In this document: positions 17,985 through 26,782 of the stretch, piece by piece
Layout of the letters: every line of letters starts with the position of its first letter
How positions within the stretch are numbered: position 1 is the stretch's first letter
The notes under the pieces: generated by a model
Told to the model about the DNA's origin: nothing
Database searches by the model: none
What the model saw: only the letters and a program-made list of their open reading frames with translations
Source: Marinomonas sp. KMM3893
Lineage (GTDB): Bacteria > Pseudomonadota > Gammaproteobacteria > Pseudomonadales > Marinomonadaceae
DNA length: 64,000 nt
Reading direction: 5' to 3'
Assembly: GCF_004352855.1 (NCBI RefSeq)
Contig: NZ_SJSC01000006.1
Span: 1-64,000 of the forward strand
Program-made: the position numbers and the translations under genes

Positions 17985-18065
17985 GCCTGACGTGGCGGAT
18001 AGCAGCTTCAATATTTCAGTAAATGTGAAGCAACTAATGAGATCTATTTGATTAAACCTCAACCC

Positions 18066-18097
18066 TTGACCTATGTGTTACCAATAGGTTTTACAAT
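18066..18097 (+). promoter_or_regulatory. MerR-type promoter with 20-bp spacer and dyad operator
   Basis: The -35 TTGACC (18066-18071) and -10 TACAAT (18092-18097) are 20 bp apart, longer than the normal 17 bp and typical of MerR-activated promoters. The spacer holds the dyad ACCTAT-N9-ATAGGT (18069-18074 and 18084-18089). It lies before the merR gene, so the regulator probably controls itself together with the downstream Cu ATPase. Confidence 0.85.
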
Positions 18098-18127
18098 GAC
18101 CCTATTAGATTAAGCAAAGAGGTTCTT

Positions 18128-18544
18128 ATGCGCGTTATTGATCTTGCGAAAAAAGCCAATGTAACGAGTGAAACAGTTCGCCATTACACACGCTTAGGGC
18201 TGATTCACGCACAACGAGACCCGAATAATGGTTATCAAATTTATGATAATACGGCGTTTACTCGTATGCAGTTTATTCAGCAGTCTCGTACCTTAGGGTT
18301 TAGTTTAAAGCAAATAGAAGAGATTCTTGATCAGGCTGATAGTGGCGATTCTCCTTGTCCTATGGTGAGAGACTTATTGGAAAAGAAAGTCCCTGAAACC
18401 AAGGCAAAGATTGCACAGTTACAAGCGCATTTAGCCACCATGGAAGCGGCCTTAGAACATTGGGAAAGCATGCCAAACGGTACCCCAGATGGCCATTCTA
18501 TTTGTTGCTTGATAGAAGAGTGGGAAGACAGCAAAAAATCATGA
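18128..18544 (+). CDS. MerR-family metal-responsive regulator
   Basis: 138 residues. The N-terminal winged HTH reads MRVIDLAKKANVTSETVRHY, followed by the family's GYQIYD wing, and then the dimer helix. The likely metal ligands are C77 (in DSPCPMV, at the position of ZntR Cys79) and C126/C127 (HSICCLIE, like the ZntR Cys114/115 pair). CueR instead has Ser at the first position and a two-Cys loop. The gene is 22 bp before the Cu+ ATPase and shares its promoter, so the role is metal-dependent activation of efflux; which metal is uncertain. Confidence 0.87.
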   Translation: MRVIDLAKKANVTSETVRHYTRLGLIHAQRDPNNGYQIYDNTAFTRMQFIQQSRTLGFSLKQIEEILDQADSGDSPCPMVRDLLEKKVPETKAKIAQLQAHLATMEAALEHWESMPNGTPDGHSICCLIEEWEDSKKS

Positions 18545-18566
18545 TAGCGATCATTAAGGAGACAGT

Positions 18567-21416
18567 ATGTCAGATATTAATGAACAAATAGCAGCCGCCA
18601 ATGAGACGCGTGTTCAGACCTTAGATTTGGCCGTAGGCGGCATGTCTTGCCAAGGCTGCGTCTCGAAAGTTAGACAGAAAATTCAACACCACGATGCCAA
18701 TGCTCAAGTGCTTGGCACGCCAGCAGACAATCGTCTTGAAGTGCAAACTGTATTGGCAAAAGAGCAAGTAGAAGCCAGCATTAGGGACGCAGGTTACCAG
18801 ACATTAGGGGATTTCGAGACGCCGGCAGACGTTGTCGAGACGCAAAAAGAGCCCTCACAGCCAGCCCATTATCAACTGGCGGTTGAGGGTATGTCGTGTC
18901 AGAAATGTGTCGCTAAAATACGCCAAAGCATTCAGTCATTAGACGCAGAGGCCCAAGTAGACGGGCAGCCTAAAGCGAATCGTCTTGAGGTGACTACGGC
19001 GCTTTCTCAGCAACGCATTGGCGATGCCATTATCGATGCAGGCTATGAGTATTTTGGGGATTACATCGAGGTGGCTCAATCATTAGAATCCGCCGCGGAG
19101 CCAGACGGCAGCCCAATACCGCCCGCAGCGGAAAAAGACCGCCCTACAAAAGATCAAAAAGCAGACAGTGAGCGCGCTCATAAATATCAATTTTCTTTGA
19201 CTGGTATTACCTGTGCAGGCTGTGTGAATACCATTCAAAAAGCATTGGATCGTGTTTCCGGTGTTGAAAAAGCCGAAGTGAATTTTGCCAGTCGTACCGC
19301 GCAAGTGTCGTCTTTGACAGACGCAGAGACCTTGATCAAAGCGGTGGAGTCTTCAGGCTATGGCGCGTCTCTGATTGAAGATGCGGATAAAGCGGATGAA
19401 GATCGCCAGCAAAATGAACGAAAAGAATTTCATGACAAACGAAATTATGCGGTGCTAGGGCTTCTCGTGGGGGTGCCCTTGATGCTGTACGGTTTGCTGG
19501 GTGGCAACATGATGGTCGAAACCGGAGGGCAACGATTAGCCTGGGGCCTCGTTGGCGTGCTGACCTTATTGGTCATGTCGGTGTCAGGTAAGCATTACTA
19601 CCGTAGCGCATGGCGGGCTTTTAAATCTCGTCAATCGAATATGGATACCCTTATCACGATAGGTACCATTAGCGCGTGGTTGTATTCTATGGCGATCATT
19701 ATTTCCCCCAGTGTGTTTCCTGAAAACGCGCGTCATTTGTATTTTGAAGCCAGTGTGATGATTCTTGGCTTAATCAATTTAGGCCAAGCGCTTGAAGTGC
19801 GAGCACGTGGTAAAACCAGCGCTGCGTTACGCCGTCTATTGGACCTTCGCCCAAAATTTGCCATGGTCGTACGCGAAGGGGCAGAAATATCCTTAGCCGT
19901 TGAACAGATTCAGATTGACGATGTGGTTCGCGTTCGCTCTGGCGAAAAATTCCCTGTGGATGGGGTAGTGAGTGACGGTCAATCAAGTGTGGATGAATCC
20001 ATGTTAACTGGCGAACCTGTGCCCATCGAGAAACACCCAGGAGACAAAGTATCGGCAGGAACAATCAATGGTAAAGGCTCGTTAACCTATCGTGCTACAG
20101 GCATCGGGTCTGACACCTTGCTGGCGCAAATTATTGACATGGTTGGAACGGCACAAAATTCAAAACCGCCAATTAGTCGTCTGGCCGACCAAGTGTCTTC
20201 GGTGTTTGTTCCCAGCGTCATGATATTGGCTACGCTTGCGGCCTTGGCTTGGTTTAATCTGGGTCCTGCTCCGGTCATGGTTCACATGATGGTTGCGGCT
20301 GTGTCTGTGCTGATCATTGCGTGCCCTTGTGCATTAGGGTTAGCCACCCCCATTTCCACCATGATTGGCGTTGGTAAAGCCGCTGAATATGGTGGTTTGA
20401 TTCGCAATGGCGAGTCTTTACAAAGAGCCAGTGAATTGACCACGATAGTGCTGGATAAAACCGGCACCATTACAGAAGGCAAACCTAAGGTAGTGCATCA
20501 AGTGCTTGCTTCAGGCGAGGATGAAACACATCTCGCGACGTTAGTGTCTTCGCTGGAAAAAGGGGCCAATCATCCATTGGCCAACGCCTTGATAGATCAC
20601 GCTGAAGCAACCAGTCAAGACACCTTTGAAACGTCTCAGTTTGAGTCCATCGTGGGTCGTGGTTTACAAGCTGAAATTCAAGGAGAGACGTATTTTCTGG
20701 GTAACGAAGCATTAATGAAAGAGCAAAACATTGATCTTTCTACTCTGGCCAAGGTAGACGAAAAATACGCAGCGAGTACACAAGTCTACCTTGCGAATCG
20801 TCGTCAAGCGTTGGCGGTTTTCTGTATTGAAGACCCGATAAAAGCCAGCTCAGAAAGCGGCATTAAAATGCTCCAGAAGGCGGGACTAAAAGTCATCATG
20901 CTGACTGGAGACAATAAAAACAGTGCCGCATTGGTGGCCAATAAACTGAACATTGATGAGTTCCATGCAGAGCTGATGCCCAATGACAAACTCGATTGGG
21001 TGCGCACATTGCAAGCGAAAGGCGAAGTGGTTGGCATGATAGGCGATGGTATTAACGATGCGCCTGCGTTGGCACAAGCGGACGTTGGCTTTGCCATGGG
21101 CGCAGGCACAGATGTCGCGATGGAAAGTGCCGACATTACGTTAATTCGCAGTGATCTGACAAGCGTGGCGCAAGTTATCGAGGTGAGTCAGGCGACCTTA
21201 GGCAACATTAAACAAAACCTTTGGGGTGCGTTTGCTTATAACAGCTTAGGTATTCCTTTGGCCGCCGGGGTGTTATTCCCATTTACTGGGTGGTTGCTAA
21301 GTCCAATCGTAGCTGGCGCGGCGATGTCTTTGTCCTCTATTACTGTGGTGGCGAACGCCAATCGTCTACGCCGTTTTGCGTCTCGACTTACTGACACCAG
21401 CAATCAAGATAGATAG
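18567..21416 (+). CDS. copA: Cu+-exporting P1B-type ATPase with three HMA domains
   Basis: An inner-membrane pump that exports cytosolic Cu+ using ATP, 949 residues. Three N-terminal metal-binding domains have CXXC at C28/C31 (GGMSCQGC), C111/C114 (EGMSCQKC) and C216/C219 (TGITCAGC). The transmembrane CPC motif is at 586-588 ([10 protein letters not shown]), the phosphorylated aspartate is D630 (DKTGTIT), the hinge is [20 protein letters not shown], and the last helices carry the AYN and MSLSSITV motifs of Cu+ ATPases. The first two HMA domains are shorter and more alike than the third. It follows merR in one transcript and is followed at once by two small genes. Confidence 0.95.
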   Translation: MSDINEQIAAANETRVQTLDLAVGGMSCQGCVSKVRQKIQHHDANAQVLGTPADNRLEVQTVLAKEQVEASIRDAGYQTLGDFETPADVVETQKEPSQPAHYQLAVEGMSCQKCVAKIRQSIQSLDAEAQVDGQPKANRLEVTTALSQQRIGDAIIDAGYEYFGDYIEVAQSLESAAEPDGSPIPPAAEKDRPTKDQKADSERAHKYQFSLTGITCAGCVNTIQKALDRVSGVEKAEVNFASRTAQVSSLTDAETLIKAVESSGYGASLIEDADKADEDRQQNERKEFHDKRNYAVLGLLVGVPLMLYGLLGGNMMVETGGQRLAWGLVGVLTLLVMSVSGKHYYRSAWRAFKSRQSNMDTLITIGTISAWLYSMAIIISPSVFPENARHLYFEASVMILGLINLGQALEVRARGKTSAALRRLLDLRPKFAMVVREGAEISLAVEQIQIDDVVRVRSGEKFPVDGVVSDGQSSVDESMLTGEPVPIEKHPGDKVSAGTINGKGSLTYRATGIGSDTLLAQIIDMVGTAQNSKPPISRLADQVSSVFVPSVMILATLAALAWFNLGPAPVMVHMMVAAVSVLIIACPCALGLATPISTMIGVGKAAEYGGLIRNGESLQRASELTTIVLDKTGTITEGKPKVVHQVLASGEDETHLATLVSSLEKGANHPLANALIDHAEATSQDTFETSQFESIVGRGLQAEIQGETYFLGNEALMKEQNIDLSTLAKVDEKYAASTQVYLANRRQALAVFCIEDPIKASSESGIKMLQKAGLKVIMLTGDNKNSAALVANKLNIDEFHAELMPNDKLDWVRTLQAKGEVVGMIGDGINDAPALAQADVGFAMGAGTDVAMESADITLIRSDLTSVAQVIEVSQATLGNIKQNLWGAFAYNSLGIPLAAGVLFPFTGWLLSPIVAGAAMSLSSITVVANANRLRRFASRLTDTSNQDR

Positions 21417-21424
21417 GAGAGGCT

Positions 21425-21508
21425 ATGAGTGTATTAGTGAATATTTTAGGTGTGTTATTAATCGCGTTAATCGCTTGGTGGTTTTGGGCACCAAGTAAGA
21501 AAAAATAG
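21425..21508 (+). CDS. 27-residue single-span membrane peptide
   Basis: Reads MSVLVNILGVLLIALIAWWF and then WAPSKKK. It is one hydrophobic helix with a tryptophan-rich end and a positive C-terminus, so it should sit in the inner membrane with its C-terminus inside or at the interface. AGGAGAGG at 21415-21422 is an excellent binding site, overlapping the copA stop. From memory, it resembles the N-terminal anchor of small cupredoxin-domain proteins found after copper ATPases in marine gammaproteobacteria; here the cupredoxin domain is missing. It may be a true small protein or a shortened relic. Confidence 0.6.
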   Translation: MSVLVNILGVLLIALIAWWFWAPSKKK

Positions 21509-21518
21509 TGAGGATGAT

Positions 21519-21869
21519 ATGGCGTATGCGCGTTCGGCTTGTGTTGCTAAAGTGACTCTGCGGGTGGTCGGCATGACTCAGTCGACTGCTGGCGATTTCT
21601 TTCAGCGCTGGCGTCATCGTGAGGGCATTGAGTTTCTCCAGATAGAATGGAAGAAACAGCGTATTTTAGTTCATTATGATGCGCTGTTGATTTCATTAAC
21701 CGACATAGTGTCGGGGCTTCAAAAGGCAAACATGTCACTTAATCGTGGTATTTTCTATCGTTGGCGATTGCATCTGGCGAAGCAGGTCGAGCAAAATATA
21801 CGGGACAATCTCAACCATATTCCCCATTGTTGTGGCAAGGCACCACGGCCAATACAAGGGAAAAAATAA
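21519..21869 (+). CDS. HMA-like protein without CXXC, with HCC tail
   Basis: 116 residues. Residues of about 12-75 (VTLRVVGMTQSTAGDFFQRW, then HYDALLISLTDIVSGLQKA) follow the ferredoxin-like HMA pattern, but the metal CXXC is replaced by QSTAG. The C-terminus has HIPHCCGKAPR, which offers other possible metal ligands. It starts 10 bp after the membrane peptide with GAGG before the ATG, so it is in the merR-copA transcript. A copper-related accessory role is inferred from position and fold; no function is known to me. Confidence 0.65.
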   Translation: MAYARSACVAKVTLRVVGMTQSTAGDFFQRWRHREGIEFLQIEWKKQRILVHYDALLISLTDIVSGLQKANMSLNRGIFYRWRLHLAKQVEQNIRDNLNHIPHCCGKAPRPIQGKK

Positions 21870-22017
21870 TGATATACTGTTTTTAACAGTGAAGAGGCTG
21901 AACGTTTTCCGATTTTGCTGATACTATATATCGAAATACATCGATATAATGATAAGGAAGCCACACCGTGGTTTCCTTTTTTATTGCCAGTCTTTTAACA
22001 GGGAAATTTTACAATCT

Positions 22018-23184
22018 ATGCAAGCTTATCAATGGGGAATCTTTGCCATCGCGCTGGGCGCGTTTGGCATTGGTACAACAGAATTTATGCCTATGGGGTT
22101 ATTGCCCGTCATTGCCGATGGCGTTCATGTTTCCATCCCAACCGCTGGGTTATTGATCAGTGCTTATGCCATTGGTGTTATGTTTGGCGCGCCAATTGTT
22201 ACTTTGTACCTAGCGCGTTTTAGCCGAAAGAGCGCTCTTATCGGCTTGATGGGCACTTTTGTGGTTGGCAATACGTTGGCGGCATTGGCAACCAACTATG
22301 AAATATTGATGTTTGCTCGAGTGGTGACCAGCTTGGCGCACGGTGCATTTTTTGGTATTGGCGCTATGGTGGCGATGAATTTAGCGCCCAAGAATAAACA
22401 AGGTTCCGCCGTTGCTTCTATGTTGTTGGGTTTGACCATTGCGAATATTATCGGCGTGCCTATCACCACTTGGTTGGGGCAGAATATTGAATGGCGAGTT
22501 GCGTTTGCCGTGACCGCGGTATTGGGTGTGGTTGCGATGTTAGGGCTAGCACGAAATCTTCCCACGATGGCCGCAACTGAAAAGCCAGATGTACGCAAAG
22601 AGCTTCAGTCTATTATGCAGCCAGCGGCGTTGCGCGCATTTGGCACAACGGTGTTGTGCGCGGGCTCTATGTTTACCTTGTACACCTACATTGCGCCTAT
22701 CCTGCATACACTGGCAGACGCATCTGAAAGCGCCATTGCCATTATGCTTTCTCTGGCTGGGGTTGGTTTTACTTGTGGTAATTATATCGGCGGCAAATTG
22801 GCGGATAAATCGCCTGATCGCGCTTTGTTTATTACCTTTGCCGCACAAATCATCATGGCGTGTTTGTTTAGCTTGGTCGCCAGCAATATAATCACCGCAG
22901 GAATCATGGTCTTTTTCTGGAGTGTGGCTATTTTCGGTAGCGGCTCGGCATTACAAATGAACGTCATGAAAATTGCTGACCAGGCACCTGGGTTGGCATC
23001 GTCTATTAATATTGGCGCCTTTAACCTGGGCAACGCTTTGGGTGCTGTACTTGGTGGTGCTGTGATTACGCTTGGTTTCAGTTACGCTTGGATTCCAAGT
23101 ACGGCGGCGATTTTGTCCGTATCAGCCATGCTGTTGCTGATGATAAGTCGAAAACTTGCTCAGGGTTCAACCCAGACAGCATAA
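22018..23184 (+). CDS. MFS transporter (AraJ/YdhP-like)
   Basis: 388 residues with about 12 hydrophobic helices. The start region AIALGAFGIGTTEFMPMGLL and the helix IGVMFGAPIVTLYLARFSRK (motif A-like) match the DHA1 drug or sugar-efflux exporters of the AraJ type. I chose ATG 22018 because the mature family start (YQWGIFAIALGAF) follows it directly; an ATG at 21949 would add a poorly fitting 23 residues. It is not obviously in an operon, and the substrate is unknown. Confidence 0.86.
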   Translation: MQAYQWGIFAIALGAFGIGTTEFMPMGLLPVIADGVHVSIPTAGLLISAYAIGVMFGAPIVTLYLARFSRKSALIGLMGTFVVGNTLAALATNYEILMFARVVTSLAHGAFFGIGAMVAMNLAPKNKQGSAVASMLLGLTIANIIGVPITTWLGQNIEWRVAFAVTAVLGVVAMLGLARNLPTMAATEKPDVRKELQSIMQPAALRAFGTTVLCAGSMFTLYTYIAPILHTLADASESAIAIMLSLAGVGFTCGNYIGGKLADKSPDRALFITFAAQIIMACLFSLVASNIITAGIMVFFWSVAIFGSGSALQMNVMKIADQAPGLASSINIGAFNLGNALGAVLGGAVITLGFSYAWIPSTAAILSVSAMLLLMISRKLAQGSTQTA

Positions 23185-23333
23185 TAAGCAATTACAGCGT
23201 GCTAACCGGTTACAAGCGCTATTTACCTTGGCACCGGTTGGCTTGTGGGCAATGCATCTAATGATGTCATTTGGTTGCAATCGTCTATAGAGTTGCATAA
23301 AGTGTGATCCAACTGAAATAAGAGCCATTTTTA

Positions 23334-23792
23334 ATGTCGAAATGTGTATTAGATAACGTCAATGCAACTGCGAAGAAGTACAGTTTTGTGTGCTTGTTTC
23401 TGTTTGCGCTGTCGCTATTCTTTAGCACCATAACGACGAACAGCATGCTTGGTGCTTCTTCATCAAGCAGCATGGCAATGGACACGACAGACCCTATTTT
23501 ATCCGTTGAGGGCTCTATGCCTCATGATTCACTCCGGTCTCAGGATAGTCGCTTGTCTCATGCTGCCACTATGACTGACATGCATTGTGTTTCTCAGGAT
23601 TGCAATGGCATGTCGACACATCATGATCATCAAGATTGTATGGACAACCATTGCAGTAGCTTTTCCGGTTTGCTTGCCAGTTATGACGCCCCGTCTGTTG
23701 TAATCTCTTCTATTCAGCCCGTTTTAGCCGCGAATTCTTATCGCTCCACTTACCCTAATACCCCTTATTTCCCTCCTATAGCGCTTTCTTAA
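23334..23792 (+). CDS. secreted His/Met/Cys-rich protein before the Cus-type efflux genes
   Basis: 152 residues. An N-terminal hydrophobic stretch (about residues 17-36) serves as signal or anchor. The region of about 75-110 is packed with possible metal ligands: HAATMTDMHCVSQDCNGM, then a His/Asp/Cys stretch with HHDHQDC and DNHC. It ends in a proline-rich tail. The position 69 bp before the TolC-type gene and the composition resemble CzcI-like or CopB-leader periplasmic metal-binding proteins. Metal binding is inferred from composition. Confidence 0.65.
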   Translation: MSKCVLDNVNATAKKYSFVCLFLFALSLFFSTITTNSMLGASSSSSMAMDTTDPILSVEGSMPHDSLRSQDSRLSHAATMTDMHCVSQDCNGMSTHHDHQDCMDNHCSSFSGLLASYDAPSVVISSIQPVLAANSYRSTYPNTPYFPPIALS

Positions 23793-23861
23793 ATTCGATT
23801 TTTTGCTCTTTGCCTTATGGGCAATGAGCGTTCATGAATTTATTAAAGAGAATCAAAATCC

Positions 23862-25247
23862 ATGGTTAACAACCTATTTTTGGCATTCTTGCGTCCGTTT
23901 CAAGACGCCGAGCGCCCCCATGTATTTACTAAGACATTCAATCGCAGTGTTTGTGTTTTGGCTTTATCAATGACTTCGTTTGTCGTCGATGCCGAAACCT
24001 TGAGCCTCCAAACCGTAATCAGTAAGGCGGTCTCACAGGATGAGTGGTTGACGGCAAATCAGGCTAAAGAAGCGGCTATACGCTCCTTAAGTGGTGGTAT
24101 GACAGCATTGCCTGATCCTAAAATCAGCCTTGGCTTATCAAACTTGCCCACCGACACCGGCGATTTTCACCAAGAAGCCATGACGCAAGTTAATCTCTCT
24201 GTGTCTCAAGTATTTCCTGCTGGCGATACCTTGTCGCTCATTGGTGAAAAATACGCAGCACAAGGCGATCAAATGCCCTTACTACGGGAGAACCGTCAAG
24301 CCATCATCACCATGACCGTTTCTGATTTGTGGTTAACGGCCTATAAATTTGAACAGAGTATTGCGCTTGTTCAGCACAACAAACGCTTGTTTGAGCAGCT
24401 TAACGAAGAAGTAGAAGGGCGTTATCGCAGCGCATATGGGCAGGAAAAACAGCAAGATCTGGTGCGTGCGACATTAGCGATACATAACCTGGATTTGCGT
24501 TTAACGAAGCTCAATCAGGCCAAACAAAATGCGCTGACCAAGTTGACTCAATATCTCGACCCGTCACTTGTTCCAGAAAGTATACAGCTTGCGACAGACA
24601 AGCTTCCTTTAGCCTCTTTGTGGGCAAACTCTCATCGTGTTGTTCAGTCCCTTAATGCGTCTTCATTGGATCAATTGGCCGCTCGCCTGAGCCAGCATCC
24701 TTTGGTTCGACTTGTGGATGTGCAATCAAGCACCGCAAAAATAGAAAAGTCGATCGCGGAGCAAAAATACAAACCTGAATGGGGGGTGACGTTGGGTTAT
24801 GGCTATCGAAGCGATGACCTGAATGGCATGGCACGCTCTGATCTGGCATCCGTTGCGGTGAGCGTCAGCATGCCCATCTTTTCAACCCGTCGACAGGACG
24901 CTCAAGTAAAAGCGGCGTCGCTTGAGGTTGCCTCATTGGTCTCTGAAAAAGCCTTGGTATTAAACGACTTACTCGCTAAATATCGCTCTTTAACTTCTGA
25001 CATTAGGTTATTAGATCAACAAATAAGCCTTTATCAGCACCAACTTATTCCTAGCTACCAAGCCAGTGCTCAATCTATGTTGCACGCCTACACCAATAAT
25101 GACGGGCGTTTTAGCGAGGTTCTACAGGCTCGTATAGACACACTGAATGCCCATGTAGAACGGATAAATATCGAGGTTGAGCGTGCTAAACGTTTGTCCC
25201 AATTAGCGTATGTGTTGACGACGAAAGAAGAGGTAATCGCCAAATGA
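23862..25247 (+). CDS. cusC: TolC-family outer-membrane efflux protein (CusC/CzcC-like)
   Basis: 461 residues. It has the duplicated outer-membrane efflux layout: long helices with heptad-like Gln/Ala/Leu repeats and beta segments such as EWGVTLGYGYR and VAVSVSMPIFSTRRQ. The N-terminus is unusually long before the mature start (AETLSLQ at about 45), with the hydrophobic signal at about 29-43; a shorter start is possible. No lipobox is visible, unlike E. coli CusC. Its stop overlaps the start of the adaptor gene by 4 bp, so the three efflux genes form one operon. Confidence 0.88.
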   Translation: MVNNLFLAFLRPFQDAERPHVFTKTFNRSVCVLALSMTSFVVDAETLSLQTVISKAVSQDEWLTANQAKEAAIRSLSGGMTALPDPKISLGLSNLPTDTGDFHQEAMTQVNLSVSQVFPAGDTLSLIGEKYAAQGDQMPLLRENRQAIITMTVSDLWLTAYKFEQSIALVQHNKRLFEQLNEEVEGRYRSAYGQEKQQDLVRATLAIHNLDLRLTKLNQAKQNALTKLTQYLDPSLVPESIQLATDKLPLASLWANSHRVVQSLNASSLDQLAARLSQHPLVRLVDVQSSTAKIEKSIAEQKYKPEWGVTLGYGYRSDDLNGMARSDLASVAVSVSMPIFSTRRQDAQVKAASLEVASLVSEKALVLNDLLAKYRSLTSDIRLLDQQISLYQHQLIPSYQASAQSMLHAYTNNDGRFSEVLQARIDTLNAHVERINIEVERAKRLSQLAYVLTTKEEVIAK

Positions 25248-26773
25248 AAATGCTCAAAACAATCGGTTTTTTTGTTCTTGCTGGGGCCTTTTTTACAACA
25301 GGGTACTTTTTTGCTCAGCACACAGACTCGTCTGAATCGACAGCAACAGACAGCGCCTCCAGCACACCAACGTTGCCGGCGAAACCTCTTTATTGGGTAG
25401 CTCCTATGGATGCGAACTATCGACGTGACAAGCCAGGAAAATCTCCTATGGGAATGGATTTGGTGCCTTTTTATGGCACCCCAAAGCAGGCAGAAGCAGG
25501 GGTTGGAACCATTCGTATTTCCCCTGATGTGGTTAATAATCTGGGGGTACGAAGTGCTGCTGCGTTCACCGGATACTTAGAAAATGATATTCGAACCGTG
25601 GGCTACTTGGCTTATAACGATGACAGCCTGGTTCATGTGCATTCACGTGTTGAAGGTTGGGTAGAAAAAAGCTTTGTAAAATCAGACGGCGACTTTGTTG
25701 AAAAAGGTCAGCCTTTATTCGATTTGTATTCGCCCGCCTTAGTCAACGCTCAGAAAGAATTTGTCTTTGCATTGAAGCGACAAGACCAATCGATGATCTC
25801 AGCTGGCGCTGCGCGCCTAAGCGCATTGAACGTCTCGCAGGTGTTGATTGATGAACTCAGGTCAACACGAAAAGTGTCTCAAACGGTGCGCTTCTATGCG
25901 CCACAAAGCGGGGTAATAGAGCGCTTAGGTGTTCAAGAGGGTTTTTATATAAAGCCTGGTACAACCTTGATGTCGATTGTCAATCTGAGTGAGGTTTGGC
26001 TCAATGTCGATGTCTTTGAACGCCAAGCTCATCAAGTAGAGATAGGGCAAGAGGTTAACGCGACCCTTGCTGCCTTGCCGGGAAAAACCTTTAACAGCAA
26101 GGTGGATTTTATTTACCCAGAGTTAACGGAAAAAGAGCGTACCTTACGGGTTCGCGTGCGTTTGGCAAACCCAGATCGCTTGTTGAAGCCAAATATGTTC
26201 GCCCATGTGCAGATTAAAACACGCCGCAAACAACCTGCTTTATTGATTCCAAAAGAGGCATTGATTCGCACCGGAGAACAAAACAGAGTCGTGCTCGCAT
26301 TAGGGGATGGCCAATATAAGTCATTGGCCGTCACCGTCGGCGCATTGGGTGATGATTACGTAGTAATTCAAGACGGGCTGCTGGCGGGAGATAAAGTGGT
26401 CACTTCAGCACAATTTCTGTTGGACTCAGAATCCAGTAAAAGCTCCGACTTCAGACGTATGAGCAGTCAAAATGAGCGCGCTCAAAAAACAAAAAAAACA
26501 CCTCTTAACAGCACCAAAGACACCGCACACAATAAGGATACCGTCTGGGTGTCGGCACGCATCAATCGGATCGATGCCACCACTAGAAGCATCAATGTGA
26601 ATCACGAGGCGATCGTCGAATGGGGCTGGCCAAAAATGACCATGACCTTTACGTTAGCCAAAGACCTGGTGTTGGATGATTTGCCGATCGGCAGAGACAT
26701 GCAACTTGCCATTACCCGTCAGAGCGACACTCTCTTTGTGGTTACTGATTTCTCAGATACTGACGTTAAGTAG
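25244..26773 (+). CDS. cusB: RND adaptor CusB with HMBD and fused CusF domain
   Basis: A periplasmic membrane-fusion protein of 509 residues. The order is: signal or anchor (5-25); heavy-metal-binding domain near 50-80 (YWVAPMDANYRRDKPGKSPM, then GMDLVPFY); barrel-sandwich and beta-barrel adaptor region (100-390); linker; and a C-terminal CusF-like domain (about 430-505) with the copper-site pattern H...GWPKMTMTF, where W, M and M have CusF spacing. CusF delivers Cu+/Ag+ to CusB in E. coli as a separate protein; here it is fused to its partner. Confidence 0.92.
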   Translation: MKMLKTIGFFVLAGAFFTTGYFFAQHTDSSESTATDSASSTPTLPAKPLYWVAPMDANYRRDKPGKSPMGMDLVPFYGTPKQAEAGVGTIRISPDVVNNLGVRSAAAFTGYLENDIRTVGYLAYNDDSLVHVHSRVEGWVEKSFVKSDGDFVEKGQPLFDLYSPALVNAQKEFVFALKRQDQSMISAGAARLSALNVSQVLIDELRSTRKVSQTVRFYAPQSGVIERLGVQEGFYIKPGTTLMSIVNLSEVWLNVDVFERQAHQVEIGQEVNATLAALPGKTFNSKVDFIYPELTEKERTLRVRVRLANPDRLLKPNMFAHVQIKTRRKQPALLIPKEALIRTGEQNRVVLALGDGQYKSLAVTVGALGDDYVVIQDGLLAGDKVVTSAQFLLDSESSKSSDFRRMSSQNERAQKTKKTPLNSTKDTAHNKDTVWVSARINRIDATTRSINVNHEAIVEWGWPKMTMTFTLAKDLVLDDLPIGRDMQLAITRQSDTLFVVTDFSDTDVK

Positions 26774-26782
26774 GAGTTGATT

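Noticed and set aside
23201..23240. AACCGGT-containing inverted repeat after the MFS gene
   Set aside because: Short imperfect stem with a long loop; could end the MFS transcript but lacks a T-run.
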